DNA of 64,000 bases from Massospora cicadina (GCA_022478985.1 JAKSZP010015879.1:123598-187597); one strand, 5' to 3'. Positions 1 through 12,170 are shown, numbered from the stretch's first letter. Translations and numbers: made by a program. The notes: generated by a model from the letters alone, not told the origin.

Positions 1-116
1 TGGGCGGCTGCCTCCGCCCACTTCTGGCCCCATGCAGGGCTGTATCCTGTGGCTGGGATGTTGGACTCCAAGTGGGCCAATTCCACCAGAGCGCGCGAGA
101 TAACCACCGATGTGGC

Positions 117-1020
117 TCATGAGCGTCTGGAGAAGAGATGGCAATAGTGGCGGATGGTGTCCTCTTTGAAAGTTGCCCATGTGGAAATGGGGTCCGCGCA
201 AAATGGTGCAACAAATGATTTTGCCAAAGTTGCCTCTTCCACCCACATGGAAAATCCTGGCGATGCGAGCTCAGGGGGGCGGATTTTGCACCAATGTGGG
301 GCCTTTGCAACTGTGATGGGTAAGTGGTAGGTTATCGAGACCAGTTGGTGGTCAGAGAATTCCATTTTCATTGTTTTGAAGTGGGAGATGTGGGGTTGGA
401 ATTTCGCTGGCATTAGAATAAGGTCGATGCGGGTCATGGACCTTAATTGGCCATTGTGGATGTGGGGACACATCATGTTTTTGAGCAGTGGGGCATGTTG
501 CAGCAGTGCATCCATTAACCCAAGGGTGGCTTTTAGAATGTGTAGTTTTACGTGACCCTGTGGGGCGTGGGGTGAGGGAGGCCACCGGTCTGTTGGTGAG
601 GTTAGCCAACAGTTCATGTTGTCAACTAGGAAAGAATCAGGGGGTAGCGTGAGGGATTTGACTGACAAGAAAAATTCCTGACGCTCGTGTGCACCATTTG
701 GGGCATAGATGTTGACAATTGTGTGCACAACGTCAGCCCATGAGAAGGTGACAATGAGCACTCAGCCATTTAGGAATGTTTCTGAGGATGTGAATTTAAA
801 AAATTATTTTTCTGAATTAGCACCCCACAGTGCTTTGACCAAAAGGATAGGAATAGGAGGAGCATTGTTTTCCAAGCTTCTTCGGAGCCTCATGGACAGT
901 GGGACTCCTGGATGGCCAGGATATCCACGGGTAAATTGTGTTGTAAAAAACTCAGTTTCCTTGCCTGGGATGGGGAGGCCTTGAGTCTGGCGATATTCAA
1001 CGTCCCTAGAGTAAAGGTTT
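117..1020 (-). pseudogene. LINE-A ORF2, endonuclease domain (partial)
   Basis: The open segment 761-117 encodes the second half of an exonuclease/endonuclease/phosphatase fold: IYAPNGAHERQEFF, then a D-N motif, RIDLIL and finally SDHQLVSI, the conserved Ser-Asp-His that closes this fold. Upstream (about 1020-762) the N-terminal half can be followed in other frames, including a match to the LINE-B stretch DILVVQETHCP, which contains the catalytic Glu. Stops and frame changes lie between the halves. In this family the enzyme nicks the target to prime reverse transcription. This copy is probably dead. The rest of ORF2 is outside the window. Confidence 0.75.
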
Positions 1021-1269
1021 CCCCCATCACACCTTAGGTGTGAGGGGGTGGGCTCCCAGGCCCACCAGCCTCTTCAAGGTCCCCATGGGCTTTCACAGCA
1101 GCACAGGTGTTAGCAGCAACACTATTGGGTTTTTGTTAATTTTGCAGAAAGAGTCATGTTGGCTTTAGCCTTTGCTTTTTGTTTTCCCAACGTTGGACAA
1201 ATTTTTTGCGGTGCGGATGAGTTTGGTGCACCGTCGAGTGGGTCAAAAAAATTTTTCAGTTGGGATAGA

Positions 1270-2442
1270 TCACAAGTCAGTTTTGACTGGAGCTTGGGTG
1301 CAGCGATTGGGTGAGATTGAATCTCCCATCAAATCCTCAGATTGAGTGGCCCGCTTGGCATGGGCTTCCCAATCTGATTGGGTGATGGATTCCTGAGTCG
1401 CTTCCACCATGAAGGTCTCCATATCCTCCTGGCGTTGTGAGTGTGGGATGGCGGTGGTGGCCTTGGCCGCTTCCTTGGCCATGGCCCTATGGGCCTGCTT
1501 GGCCTTCTTCCGCTCCTGTGGAGAGATGGGCTTTACCAATAGGTAGCAGCCTTGTGCTCCCCACGGGAAAGCCTCCTTGGTGCTTGCAGTTGGTTCATAG
1601 TGCGCCTCTCCACTGGCCATGGCCACTGAGGGGTGCTCTTGGAATGTGACACCCTCCTTGATGGGGCATGCGTGCGCCTTATGGCTGAACGCATCACAGT
1701 GGGTGCAAATGGGGGGCGCGCTGTCCACGGTTACCTGGAATGGGTGGGTGGTATGCCCTGCGATATCAATAAAAGTGGAGTGCAGGATCTGGGTTAGGTC
1801 CTTCACGATCTCCTCAGTTGGGGTCAGAACTGTGATGGCTTTGCTGGTGCACAGGTGTGGCATCAGCGTGAAGCATTGCATTATAAAAGATTGTATTTCA
1901 CCATATATGGCAAGACCATCTTTCATGTTGCTCCAAAATATCACGTTTTACCTTAGTAGGCAAAAAGTCAAATGTGAGGAAAATTTGGTTTGATTTTGTC
2001 CATCTGGTGCATTTGGTTTTGATGACCCGTTGCCCTTTGGGGAGGTCAACCACTATGCACACCACTGCAGCCTCATCTGCTGCTATTTTGCTTTTGAAAC
2101 CTAGGTCCAGCCAACCGTGCAACATGGAGTGAGGTGCAACGTACACCATGGTTGGGAAAATTTTGTGTACATCTTCACAAAATTTTTCCCATAAGGCCAT
2201 TTTTTGGATGTCCAGATACACACAGACTCCGAATTCCACCGATGAAAGTGGCTGGGAGTGTGGCATATTGATGTACTGGTTGCATTGTGCTTGCCATGCG
2301 AGTATCTCTGGGGAAATTGTGACCACCAGTTTTTTGAGATTTTGTCTATGCTGCCAGATTCTCTGGGGCATTTTCGAACATTGGAGGCTGCAGGCCTTCC
2401 GCCTGCTCCTCTTACCTTGCTTGCCCAACTGCTCCCTGACAT
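1270..2442 (-). pseudogene. LINE-A ORF1, Gag-like nucleic-acid-binding protein
   Basis: Two minus-strand open segments (2572-1898 and 1944-1270) join into one protein with a frame change near 1940. The likely start is at 2442, because the first residues (SSWASKV) resemble the start of LINE-B ORF1 (KSWANAV) at 47327. The middle has a conserved block (WLDLGFKSK, DLPKGQRV, KCTRWTKS) also present in LINE-B. A CCHC knuckle CTHCDAFSHKAHACP (CX2CX4HX4C) lies near 1690, followed by a charged, Lys/Ala-rich tail. In the family this protein packages the element RNA. The frameshift makes it a pseudogene unless it is an assembly error. Confidence 0.75.
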
Positions 2443-2647
2443 GGGTGCAGACTAATCTCCTCTGTGAGATTATAAAACTAGATTTAGTCTTGAATTGAAT
2501 AGGTTGCAAAAGTGTTTGCAACGAGAAAGAAAAGTTGAGCCAGGACATTATTGTTAAACCTAATTCCGGCATTGGTGAAGTGCTTGCTTCAAATCAACTT
2601 TCTAAATATTAAGTCATTTTGGTAGTTGGAAATAGATAATTTTACAG

Positions 2648-3010
2648 TGTTGTATAATTAAGACAAATGTGGCTTTAAGCCACTTTGGTTTCACATGTCA
2701 ATCTTTTTTATCCTGATAATCCATTGTTTTAACTTTCTATCTACTTCCTTTCTTATCATTTATTAAGATAATGCTAGTATAGATAGCTTTGTCTATTCTT
2801 TAAAAAAAGATACTTTCACACAACCTAACTATATTCCAAGTTCCTTTTATCCTTCTTTTAGCTATAATCCCAGATATTGGAAATCTGTGCATATTTCCCC
2901 GTTGGAGCCCTGTCTGAATTATTACCTGTTAGGGATAAAAATACCAGAATCCATGGTGCTGAAATCATACCTTTTCGTGGAAATTTTTGCTATTTAAAAG
3001 CTATACAACA
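2648..3010 (+). repeat. 5' LTR of gypsy-A
   Basis: Starts TGTTGTATAATTAAGACA and is similar along its length to 14714-15110. It lacks the 18-nt insert and duplicated target seen in the 3' copy, so it shows the pre-insertion state. An open frame runs from 2877 inside the LTR to 3074 outside it, possibly the start of gag. The right boundary is approximate. Confidence 0.7.
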
Positions 3011-3224
3011 AATTGGTGATCTTGCTAGTGATGACACTTTGGAACCTGTGTTGAAACACCTACCAAACAATTAACAACAATATTTTTATGAGAACTTATG
3101 CAAGCAGAACCTTGAAAATTCAACCATGAACCCATTTAATGATGGATGAATGACTTTAATACCTGGGGGATGAGTATAATGTTAGCCTTCAGAAACTTCT
3201 TCATTAAGTAACCATCTTACTTAC

Positions 3225-3948
3225 TGTAATGGCTTAATGACCTATTTGACTGCATTAATTGTAATGACAAGTCTGGATGTCAGGAGGCCAAAAAAGGTCA
3301 AGTTGCAAGGCCTTCCTGATTTAAACATACCTTGGACTAACGCTGGGTAAGGGAAAGATATTCCCAGGTTGGTCCTGGGGATGTGCGTGATGCTCCGCCT
3401 GGCATTACATCCAGGGCGTTAAAATGCACCAGCTATGTTACAAACTAGGATGGTTTAATTTGTTTGCTTAGGGAATGGGGTTTTAAAGACCGTTCCAATT
3501 ACAATATCACTACATTGGGTAGGATCCAATTACAGTTGATCATTTGAGTTTGGACTATCTCAAGTTACAGTACATGTTGGATGTTATGTGCATTTATTGG
3601 TTCTCTTGGTCTTAGAACTGGCCCCACAGACTAACAACTCCCCTCACATTGCTTAATTATAATTTCTTGAGACCAACTTTTCTCGTTAGTCATTTGGTTT
3701 AATAAAAACCCATATGTTTTAATTTGTCTATGTGCATCTATTTAGCCCTATTTGCCAATCTCCAAGAGGCCCAAATTAAAATAAATACGTGCCTTTCTTG
3801 CTTGGGCTCTTCTGTGCACCATCCTTCTGGGTGGTGCCTTGTTTACCCTTTATTCAGCGGTGGGTTCCATAGTAGTGGTGTGGGCCCACACCCCTCACCT
3901 CTACTGAAACTGGAGCGTTACAGAAATGTTCTTAACACTTATCAGACA
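3225..3948 (+). repeat. Solo LTR of the gypsy-C family
   Basis: Starts TGTAATGGCTTAATGACC and matches, in the same direction, the minus-strand LTRs at 49805-50695, 55722-56600 and 22852-23750. Shared landmarks are the AGGCCAAAAAAGGTCAAG block, the CTTGGACTAACGCTGGG block and a TATA-like AATAAAAACCC near 3700. It lies inside the gypsy-A leader without internal coding sequence, so it is probably a solo LTR. It is shorter (about 724 bp) than its relatives (about 880-900 bp). The right end and target duplication are uncertain. Confidence 0.6.
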
Positions 3949-4039
3949 AGCATGTAAATAGCATAGTGCCAACCTGCATATTCTTTATTAAATGACTGTT
4001 AAGATCATGCCAGAGATAAATTCCAGGTCTCAACCCTAC

Positions 4040-4600
4040 AATTTCATGAAAAATTTCGGAGACTGCGCTTAAAGAATTTTACTAATATAACTAAGTTCCT
4101 GGACCAAATTGATGAATTATTGGGACTTTGATTCAAGCTGCTGATCGCCCTTATGAAGAAGTAATTCAGCAACTTCTGGACTTGTTCATAGATGCCTTGG
4201 AAAAGCTTTACCTTGACGATGTATTGATGGCTCATCCTACTTTGTGGAACAGGCTATTAATGCCTGCCAAAACTATGCTCAACTAGCCACCCAACGGTAT
4301 CAAGATCATGAACCTGTAGTAACCAAACAAGCTGATTTGAGTGATTCAGACACTGAGGATACTCCTAAAATTCAAGATATTTCACCACCCTCAGAAAACA
4401 GCCAGCAAGTCAATACCCTTGTAGAAAAGGTCCAACAGCTGACTATGATGGTTCAAGGCCAGCGACCTTGCAATAACCTTTGATGCTTAAATTTTATCCA
4501 ACTGGGTCATTCATTTTATCAATGCCAAGCACCATGCAGTCAGTGTCAATCTTTCCACCTGGGTGAACCATGCCTTAATCAAGTTAACACGCATGGTTGG
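4040..4600 (+). pseudogene. Gypsy-A gag remnant with two degenerate zinc knuckles
   Basis: Plus-strand fragments encode a capsid-like stretch (FHEKFRRLRLKNFT...) and then, from 4244, an acidic linker. About 4486-4575 contains CLNFIQLGHSFYQC, a CCHC knuckle whose second Cys has become Phe, followed by CSQCQSFHLGEPC, a second Cys/His cluster. Tandem knuckles at the end of Gag are normal for Ty3/gypsy nucleocapsids. Several stops break the frame. The N-terminal part lies on the other side of the solo LTR and is hard to follow. Confidence 0.6.
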
Positions 4601-5394
4601 ACCTCATCTAGTGCACCTAAACTTAACAATCTATCAACTGTTTGAGCGCCCCAATAATACCAACCCAAGATTAGAAGACCAGACCAACGAGCAATTGCTT
4701 ATACCCCCTAGCCAAACAGCACGTCAACTTCAATATATAGATTATTAACCTTCAGATGAGTATAACCAATTGACCTTGTTGTTGGAGGAATATGCCACCA
4801 AGAAGTGAATAATTGAAGAAACTCAAAGCCAAACCCCTGAAGTTGACTCCATAAGAAAATGAAAGTTCAAAATCTATTAAACCACAAAATCCAATTACCA
4901 ACATCAGACAAAGCTCACCCTATGAAATTCCTATGAAAGAGTATGACAATTACCCCATGAGAAAGACTGATGATACCAAACTACCTTTTTCAGATTGTTA
5001 TTCAAAACCAGAAAAATGTGGCCGCAATGAATCAACTTATAACCCATCCAGTGCAGAAGCAGACCTCCAAAGTTAATCCTACATCTACATCAGCTGCTAA
5101 CTGAGTAGCACTAGCACTTTTAGTCCCAATTAAACTTCCTCAACAAACCCCTAACATCTAACCCACCACTGTATATCAACCTAATGATATTTCAGCTACC
5201 AAAATTTAAAAAAACAAATATATTTTTGTGACCCTTGAAGGTTATGCAAGTCAAGTCCCACTTTACGCCAAGACTTACATCAAGTAATCTGTCTTAAACA
5301 ACTCCAAAATATCCATCAAAAGACTGAGACTTTATTTACAAGTCATGGGGCACCCAGAACACAAAACTCTCTCTTTGAATATACTTTTCCTATC

Positions 5395-6811
5395 ATCTAG
5401 ATTCTGGGTCTTCTGCAAATATTGTCACCAAGAAGTTCTTATTGGATATTGGCTATGTGGACATTCTCCAGAGTAAACTTGTCTTCCTCATTGCTGGAGG
5501 AACTAAGCAGACCTGATGCATCCAACTTTTTGACTTACCAGTAGAGATTACAGGCAAAGTGCAATCTATTGATTCAGCTGTACTTAATAACGATTAATTC
5601 CCCATGCTGCTTTCCCAACAAGCACTCAAAGAGTTTGAAATCTTGGACAACTTTGAGGATGACCAGTGGTATATAAAAACTGAACAAGGAGTCAAGCCAT
5701 TACCCATTCATTACAACAACCCTCCTCAAGATGACCCACCTGCTCAGTTGACCTTATAACTATGTGCTGAAGTGACACAACAGATACAAAAATCAATAGT
5801 CCTTACAAAGAATAAAAAAGATGAGCTTCAGCAATTAGTAGAAAAAACTAGGACAACATAAAACAGGACTTTAATGATATTCCGCTGTCCAACCTTGGTC
5901 AACACAAATAAAAATTGAAGATTTCCAACCACTTGCACAAAGACCATACCAGTAGTCTCAAGCCTGAGAGAAGTTTGTTGAGTTTGAAATTTTAAAGAGC
6001 CTACAAACTTAATTGATCCGCCCATCATAATATCCTTGGGCCATTTCCAGCGGTGGTTATATAAAAGAAAAATAGAAAACTCCAAATGTGCATTGATTAG
6101 ATTCCATTGAATAAACTTACCAAGAAGAATTCCTATCCTCTGCCACCTATTTCAGATATTTCTAAAGCTATGGGAGAAGCCCAAATTTTCATAAGCATTG
6201 ACCTTTAGGTTAGTACCAATTAGGAATATAGGAAGAATCAATTTCAAAAAACTGCCTTTTTACCAAATATGGACAATTTGAATACATACAAATGCCCTTT
6301 GGTCTTACTGGTGCACCAAAAAGATTCCAGAAAGTAATGAATACCTTATTCAGAGATCTCATTAACCAATGTTTTACAATCTATTTGAATGATATCACAG
6401 TCTACTCTCCAAATTTTTAACAACACCTTAAGAATTTAGAAATGGTATTTATACAAAATAGAGGAGCCAACCTTAGTACAGTGCTTCATAAATGGTTCTT
6501 TTTGCACAAGAATTAAAACTCCTTGGAAATATACTTACCCCAATGGTTACAAGACAGATACTGATAAGATTGAAGCAATTGTGTCATGGCCTTACCCCAA
6601 GAATGCTGAAGATTTTATGTGTTTCTTAGGGACTGTCAATTACAATTCCTTCTTACCAAATTACAGTCAACTCTCTGCGCCGCTATAAAGCCTTCAGAAA
6701 AAAATAAAACCTTTGGAGTTAAATAAATATGAACAAGACAGTTTTGATCAACTTAAAAAATATATGTCTTGCCCCCCTATCCTGATCTTTCCAAGCTTAA
6801 AATAAGGCTTC
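5395..6811 (+). pseudogene. Gypsy-A protease and reverse transcriptase remnant
   Basis: DSGSSANIV near 5400 is a retropepsin active site. From about 5880 the reverse transcriptase can be traced through frame changes. MPFGLTGAP lies near 6290, and the catalytic motif near 6390 reads YLND instead of Y-x-D-D, so the third catalytic position has changed. Around 6600-6680 are FLGTVNYNSFLPNY and similar connection-domain residues. The frame stops at 6811, exactly where the gypsy-B LTR begins, and resumes as RNase H at 13132. Confidence 0.7.
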
Positions 6812-7768
6812 TGTAAGTCTTGGTCAAGAATCCCTCCGCCTGGACCAGTATCAATTCCCATCCCACTCTAAAAAGTGGCGGAAGCTGACACCAGTACCTC
6901 TCATCTCCCAGGGCGATTTATCCCATGTGGTGGATGAGAGGTGAGTCATGGCGTACCCCCTGAGGGTTGCGCTCCCCCTCCCTACTTTATCCTCTGCTGA
7001 GATGGTGGGAAATATTTGGAGGGTTTGCCAGGATGTGGCGAAGGCCCAAGGTTTATCTGAGAAATGGAGCCCAGGTTCATTGAAAAAGTTATTTTTCGCC
7101 CTGTCAAGCAACAAGCTCCAGAGAAAAATTGAACAACTCACCCCAAACCCGCCAGATTTCACCATTGCATTAAAACTGCACCTGTCCTTGACAGTTGTGG
7201 GGGCGTTCAACCTCTTTCCCACCAACTGGTCTCAGCCTTATGTGGCCTGGCCCTGGGAGCTACCTGATGGCTGCCTAAAATGTCATAAACATTGCATAAT
7301 TTATGTGCAAACAAAAAAAAATTAAATTTAAGCAATGAGCTCAAAATGAATTCAACTCGTCAGGCCAGATCTGAGTTGGTTGCAAAATAGTTCTGGTGGG
7401 ACAATCTGCCAGATCATTTTGAGCTTAATCCTGATGGCAGTTGGCATGAGTCATGATTTTTCCCAGTGAGTTTTTAGGCAGTGATCACCAACAGATACCA
7501 CTGTCACTCCATTTTTTAATTTTCCACTCCTCAAGTTCAAATAAAAATTAGCAAAAACTCACAAATTTTGGTATAAAGTATACTATTTAAAAAGGTGTGA
7601 AGGTCTCTGGTCTGAGCACCCCCTGGCTAGTCTTTGTGGCCAGCCTTCTCATCTTCAACATGTCAATTTGGACATCTGTGTCTGCAGCATTCTGGCTTGG
7701 GTTTTGAGTGGTAACTCATCCGGAGTTCCAGGTCAGTCTTATCATTATTATCAGCAAGCTCCATGACA
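6812..7768 (+). repeat. 5' LTR of gypsy-B, with an internal open reading frame
   Basis: 957 bp, TGTAAGTC...CATGACA. One frame is open through most of the first half apart from a single TGA near 6944: it contains PLISQGDLSHVVDER and then, from 6948, a 125-residue open segment ending in PYVAWPWELP. Near 7620-7700 another stretch encodes a hydrophobic segment (WLVFVASLLIFNMSIW). The same features recur in other LTRs of this family (see findings). Confidence 0.85.
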
Positions 7769-8099
7769 TAATGAATTGACCTTTAACACTGGCCCTCTCC
7801 ATCTTGACCTTTGGGTGGGGAGTCATGTGGGTTTTCCCATACCAACATCAAACACCTTTTCAGTTGTCTGAGTCCAGCTCAACCCTGGCTTCAATAGGTC
7901 AGGACGTTCAGTATCTGGACTTGTGTTTGATGTTGTCCACTGATGACTATGGAGCTGCTGTAATGGTTCCAGAGAAGATTTCCCCCTCCTTCCATTGGTT
8001 ACTGCCATCAGCTTGGTGAAACCAAAAATGCTCACCTAAAAGCAGGACCACTCCTATTTCCTGCTCCCAGTAGAAATATGTCTGGGCAAACACTGGGTG

Positions 8100-8583
8100 T
8101 CATTTAAGGCCCTGATGGACTCGGGGTGGCAGAAAATTTCTTGATTTTAAAGTGGTGCATCAGTTAGAATTGGAATTGGGTGTGGGCCTGGAGGTGGTGG
8201 TCGCATCCTTTGCTGTACGGTCATCCTACAATGTGTATCGTCTGGTCCCATTCAGAATAGAAAACTTTAAATTCTGCAAATATTTATCCATGTACAATCT
8301 GTTATTCCCAGTTATCATTGGTGTGGGTTGGTGGAGACGACAGCAAGTGAATGTCAACCTGGCCTTGGTTATTTTAATCTTTGGAGATGATCAAGATAAT
8401 GGAGAACTCCCACTCCTTGACACCATAGATAAAGCATGGAGCAGAGGTGCCAATTCCATGCTCTCTACCCCCGTGGGCTTTCCCCTCAATTTTCCCCCAT
8501 CCTTGGTAGCATATAAGGATATTTTTAATATGAAAAAAGCTACTCAACTTCTGCTGCACTCAAAGTATGACCTTAAGTTTTAA
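8100..8583 (+). pseudogene. Gypsy-B protease region
   Basis: LMDSG at about 8112-8126 is followed, one base out of frame, by VAENF, typical of an aspartic protease active site (D-S-G-A-x-x-N-F). The open frame 8152-8583 continues with a hydrophobic beta-rich region. Its YLSMYNLLFPVIIG is in the position of the second protease strand set. The frameshift immediately after the catalytic triad kills the enzyme in this copy. Confidence 0.55.
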
Positions 8584-8759
8584 ATGTCAGTTGCTTTGGT
8601 TAATATAAACTGCCAACTGTACCCGCATATAGTGGAAGAGGATGCCGCCCTTGACGCATGGTTTGTAATGGATAAAAAGTCCCAGTTTTTAACTGCCATC
8701 ATGCCTTTAAATTGGCAGATGGACGCTAAAGATTTTCTGATATGAGGTTCCCTTGAGGT

Positions 8760-9330
8760 AAGCGTTTTGACTCATCATACTCACCAATTTAACCTTAAAT
8801 TTAGGTAAATTTGAAAACGAGAAAGATGTACACAGGTGAGTGAGGATTTGACCCCAAAATTAGTTTTGTTTTATTTATTTTTGAAATAAACATGCTGACG
8901 AATTCAATCCCAATAACATAGGGCACCATGAATGACATGTGAAAAAACCAGAGCATTTGGTAGATCAGTTTGCCGCCAAATCTCAATTTTTTAGGGATAC
9001 AAAATTAGGTTTGCCACGGGATTCCAGGTTAGACAAGGCAAGAGTGGCCTTGAGGCCACTAGAGAGACCCACGCAAGGGTGGAAAACACTAGAAGAGAGA
9101 GGATTCTGAACTGAGTTCAGAATTGCGCAAGCTTAACCTTTTAAGGTTGCTCTTCCTGAGAGCCCCTCCGCACTTTTCTTTGCACCCCAAGGTGCATGAA
9201 GAATAGCTCAGTAGGGGCACATCCCAGCGCTGAGCCTGCATGAACCTTAAAACCCAAAAATAGTGTTTTGACTTAAGATTTGAAAATCCGAATCTCAAGC
9301 CAAAATGTAACAATCAGTTCAACCTGACCG
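8760..9330. other. Non-coding interruption inside gypsy-B pol
   Basis: The pol reading is lost between about 8750 and 9335, where the protease-RT linker is expected. The stretch 9000-9300 is more GC-rich than its surroundings and has a short inverted pair (GTGGCCTTGAGGCCACT near 9050). I see no terminal repeats or ORF that would identify it. It is probably a small insertion with a local deletion. Confidence 0.35.
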
Positions 9331-9334
9331 TTAC

Positions 9335-10560
9335 ATGGTTAGACAACATTCTTCAGAAAGGTTAATTGTTCAAGGAGACATACTCAGTTGCCTCACCCAT
9401 TCTTATGTCAAGAAGGCAGATAGTTCACTTCACCACTGCATGGATTATGGTCACCTCAACAGTATAAAAGTTCATGACCCCTACCTGCTTCTGCTGGAAC
9501 GGACATTTGGCCAAGCAATTGCAAACTCAAGAGTATTTTTGAAACCTGATCTGGTAAACGCCTTTAATCAAATTTGGGTAGCTGTAGATTAGTAATGGCT
9601 TGCCGCCATTCAGACAAAGTAAGGAATAATCCAACTCCACGTAATGCCTTTTGGATTGAAGAATTCACCTGCCACATTCCATAAGATGATTGATGACATG
9701 CTGGGCGATCTGCGCAACACTTGCGCCATTGCTTACATTGATGACATTCTTGTCCACTCCCCAACCCCCAAACTGCATTTCAAAGATCTAGAGGCCGTGC
9801 TTGCCACTCTGCACAAGGAATTCCTATTTATGAAGACATCAAAGTGTGAGTTCTTCTACAATGAGTTTACCTTTCTTGGGTAACCTGGTATTAGAAGATG
9901 GCTACACTATTCCGCCCTGTAAACTCAAGGCCATCCTTGAGTGGCCTACCCCAATGACCCAGAAGCAATTGCAGAGCTTCTTGGGCACCATCGTCTTTTT
10001 AAAAGTTCTCCGCCACCCTCTCACAACTGGCCATGCTGCTGCACTCCCTCACTGGCAAGAACATCCCATTCCATTAGACCCCAGAATGCCAGCAGGCATT
10101 TGACGCTATCAAACGTGTATTTTTGTTGCCGCCTTTGCTCAAGCATGCCTCCACAACCAAACCCTTCATTGTTGCATGTGATACCTCTTTCGCCATGGTA
10201 GGAGCAGTCTTGTTGCAGGAACATGATGAAGTGAAGCACCCAGTAGTATATTTTTCCTGAAAATTTATGTCCACAGAGTAGAACTGGGCTATTTATGACA
10301 ATGAGCTGGCAGCTGTATTGTGGGTGCTACCCCATTGGCAAAACTCCTGCAGGGCATCAAGCATGAGGTGACAGTGCAGACGGATCACCAAGCCCTCATT
10401 TACTTTCACAAACTACAGAAGTTGGCACGTTGTCAATCCTAGATGTTCTGTGACCTATGCAGTTTTAACTTTAAGTACAAAGTTGTGAAGAGGTCACTGA
10501 ACATTTTACCTGATTTCCTGAGTTGCAACCCTGCCTTATGTCCAGCAGAGGCGGAGGAGC
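9335..10560 (+). pseudogene. Gypsy-B reverse transcriptase and RNase H
   Basis: Segment 9335-9592 has KKADSSLHHCMDYGHLN and KPDLVNAFNQI (first RT aspartate). Segment 9644-9883 begins MPFGLKNSPATFHKMIDDML and contains the intact catalytic motif AYIDDILV. RNase H follows at about 10090-10420, with IVACDTSFAMVGAVLLQ and the tail LAAVLWVLPHW. Frames shift between the blocks and stops occur (for example at 9592). In an active element this enzyme copies RNA into DNA inside cytoplasmic particles. Confidence 0.75.
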
Positions 10561-10759
10561 AAGAGCTCACCACAGTGATTCTGCCAACCTAAATGTTATC
10601 CATCACCCCACCCAAAATTTTATCATAAGATCCAGACCCAACTGCACCCCTGTCTGCTTGAGTTCTAGCCTACCAGAAAAATTTGCCCTGAAGGTTTATA
10701 GGTGTTGGTGCAGCTCGCAGACCTGACACACAAGCACTCCAATTACCCATTGGGCGCAG

Positions 10760-12090
10760 AAGAAATTTTGTTTTGGTCTCAATTGTGGGTGCCCCCTCAG
10801 CTCTGCAATAAAATGATTCAAGACCACCACAATCCCCCAGCGGTTGGTCACCCTGGAGTGAAAAAGGTGACTTGACTTGTTGAAGCATACATAAAATTGG
10901 CCTGGGATCTCAAAAGACATCTCCACATGGATAACAAGTAGAGTTACCTGCACACATGAAAATAAGACTTCTCTGGGTGGAACGGCCTTCTCCATCTGCT
11001 ATAACAGGCTGAGGGGCCATGGACATCAGTGTCCATTGACTTCATAGTTGAGCTCCCTACCTCAGATGGCCACAATGTGATAATTCTAGTTGTAGACTGG
11101 TTCACCAAATTCACTATGTATATCCCCTTCTCAACTTCCATCATCTCTGAAGAAACTTCTCAACTTTTTGTCTGCACATCTTCTCTAAGTTTGGCTTACC
11201 CCAGGATATCATGAGCAATAGGGTTACAGTTCACAGCATGTTTTTGGATGGCCCTTCTGGCCGACCTGAAAATTCAACTATGCTGGTCCATAGCATACCA
11301 CCCCCAAGTAGATGGCCAGACTGAGCGAGTTAATCAAATCCTGGAGCAGCACCTCTGGTGTTACACCAACGCTGTGCAGGACACCTGGGTGGATGATCTT
11401 CCATTGGCTCAGTTCACTACAATAATGCCTCACATGCCTCCATGGTGTTTTCACCATATAAAGTGATGTTTGGGTACATCCTTCCTTTTTTGCTATATTC
11501 TTTCTTCATCAAGAGGTTCTGCAGTGGCAGAGCATGCTCAGCAAATCTAGGCCACTCAGTCCTTGGTCCACAAGTCCCTTACTAAAGTGATCGCTGACTA
11601 TAAGCGATTTGCCAACCAAAAGCACCTACCCACCCTATATTTTATGGTAGGCTTGCAGGTAATGCTTGACACCCATCACCTGTGCATCAAGGCTCCCCAC
11701 AGAAGCTTACAAGTAAGCAGTCAGGACCCTGTAAAGTTGTTGAAGATCTGGGTAATGGTTCATTCCACTTGGCGCTCCCTCCCCACTGAAAATAGCATCC
11801 AGTTTTCCATGCCTCCCAGCTATCCCTCTTTTCTGGCATCCCACCCGCTGGCCCTGAACCAGTTGTTTTGGAGGAAGTAATAAATCTGAGGTGGAATCAA
11901 TTTTGGTGTCATGCCAGTACCACTGCTCAGTTCAATACCTGGTGGCTTGAAAGGGCTTCCCACCCTACAAAAATAGCTGGGGCAGTGCTTGTGATTGTTC
12001 CAACTGTCACAAGTTGGTGGAGGCGTTCTATGCAGCGCACCTAGATGAACCTCACCCTCCTCCAAAAATTGCTTCAATAATGGATATTAA
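10760..12090 (+). pseudogene. Gypsy-B integrase with C-terminal chromodomain
   Basis: VGHPGVKK near 10850 begins the zinc-binding region. The core has SIDFIVELP (first Asp, about 11032) and AYHPQVDGQTERVNQ (catalytic Glu, about 11300-11345). The second acidic position reads MSNR instead of the usual S-D-x-G near 11210, so the Asp is replaced by Asn. At about 11930-12060 a chromodomain is recognisable: QYLVA, stop, KGFPPYKNSWG, then LVEAFYAAHLDEP; the stop (TGA) sits where the conserved Trp is expected. This places gypsy-B among chromoviruses. Confidence 0.75.
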
Positions 12091-12170
12091 ACCCCCCATG
12101 ACCTACAAGAATATTGTGCTAGCTCAGTTACCAGCAGCGGCGCTCCACCTCTCCCTATAGGGAAGGGTAA

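Larger units (their letters stand above)
1..2590 (-). mobile_element. LINE-A, 5' part of a non-LTR retrotransposon, truncated by the window edge
   Basis: This is a non-LTR retrotransposon read right to left: a CCHC-containing ORF1 (about 2442-1270) followed by the apurinic-type endonuclease end of ORF2 (about 1020-117). The reverse transcriptase would lie left of base 1. It has the same order and clear protein similarity to the complete LINE at 42147-47413 (shared endonuclease motifs IYAPN/VYAPN and RIDLIL). The order ORF1, endonuclease, reverse transcriptase matches fungal Tad1/I-like LINEs. Its 5' end lies just left of the gypsy-A LTR at 2648, but I could not fix the exact junction or a target duplication. 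Confidence 0.8.

Noticed and set aside
1437..1993. Trp/Pro-rich plus-strand open frames opposite LINE-A ORF1
   Set aside because: They are antisense shadows of the minus-strand ORF1, which has the recognisable CCHC knuckle and conserved blocks.
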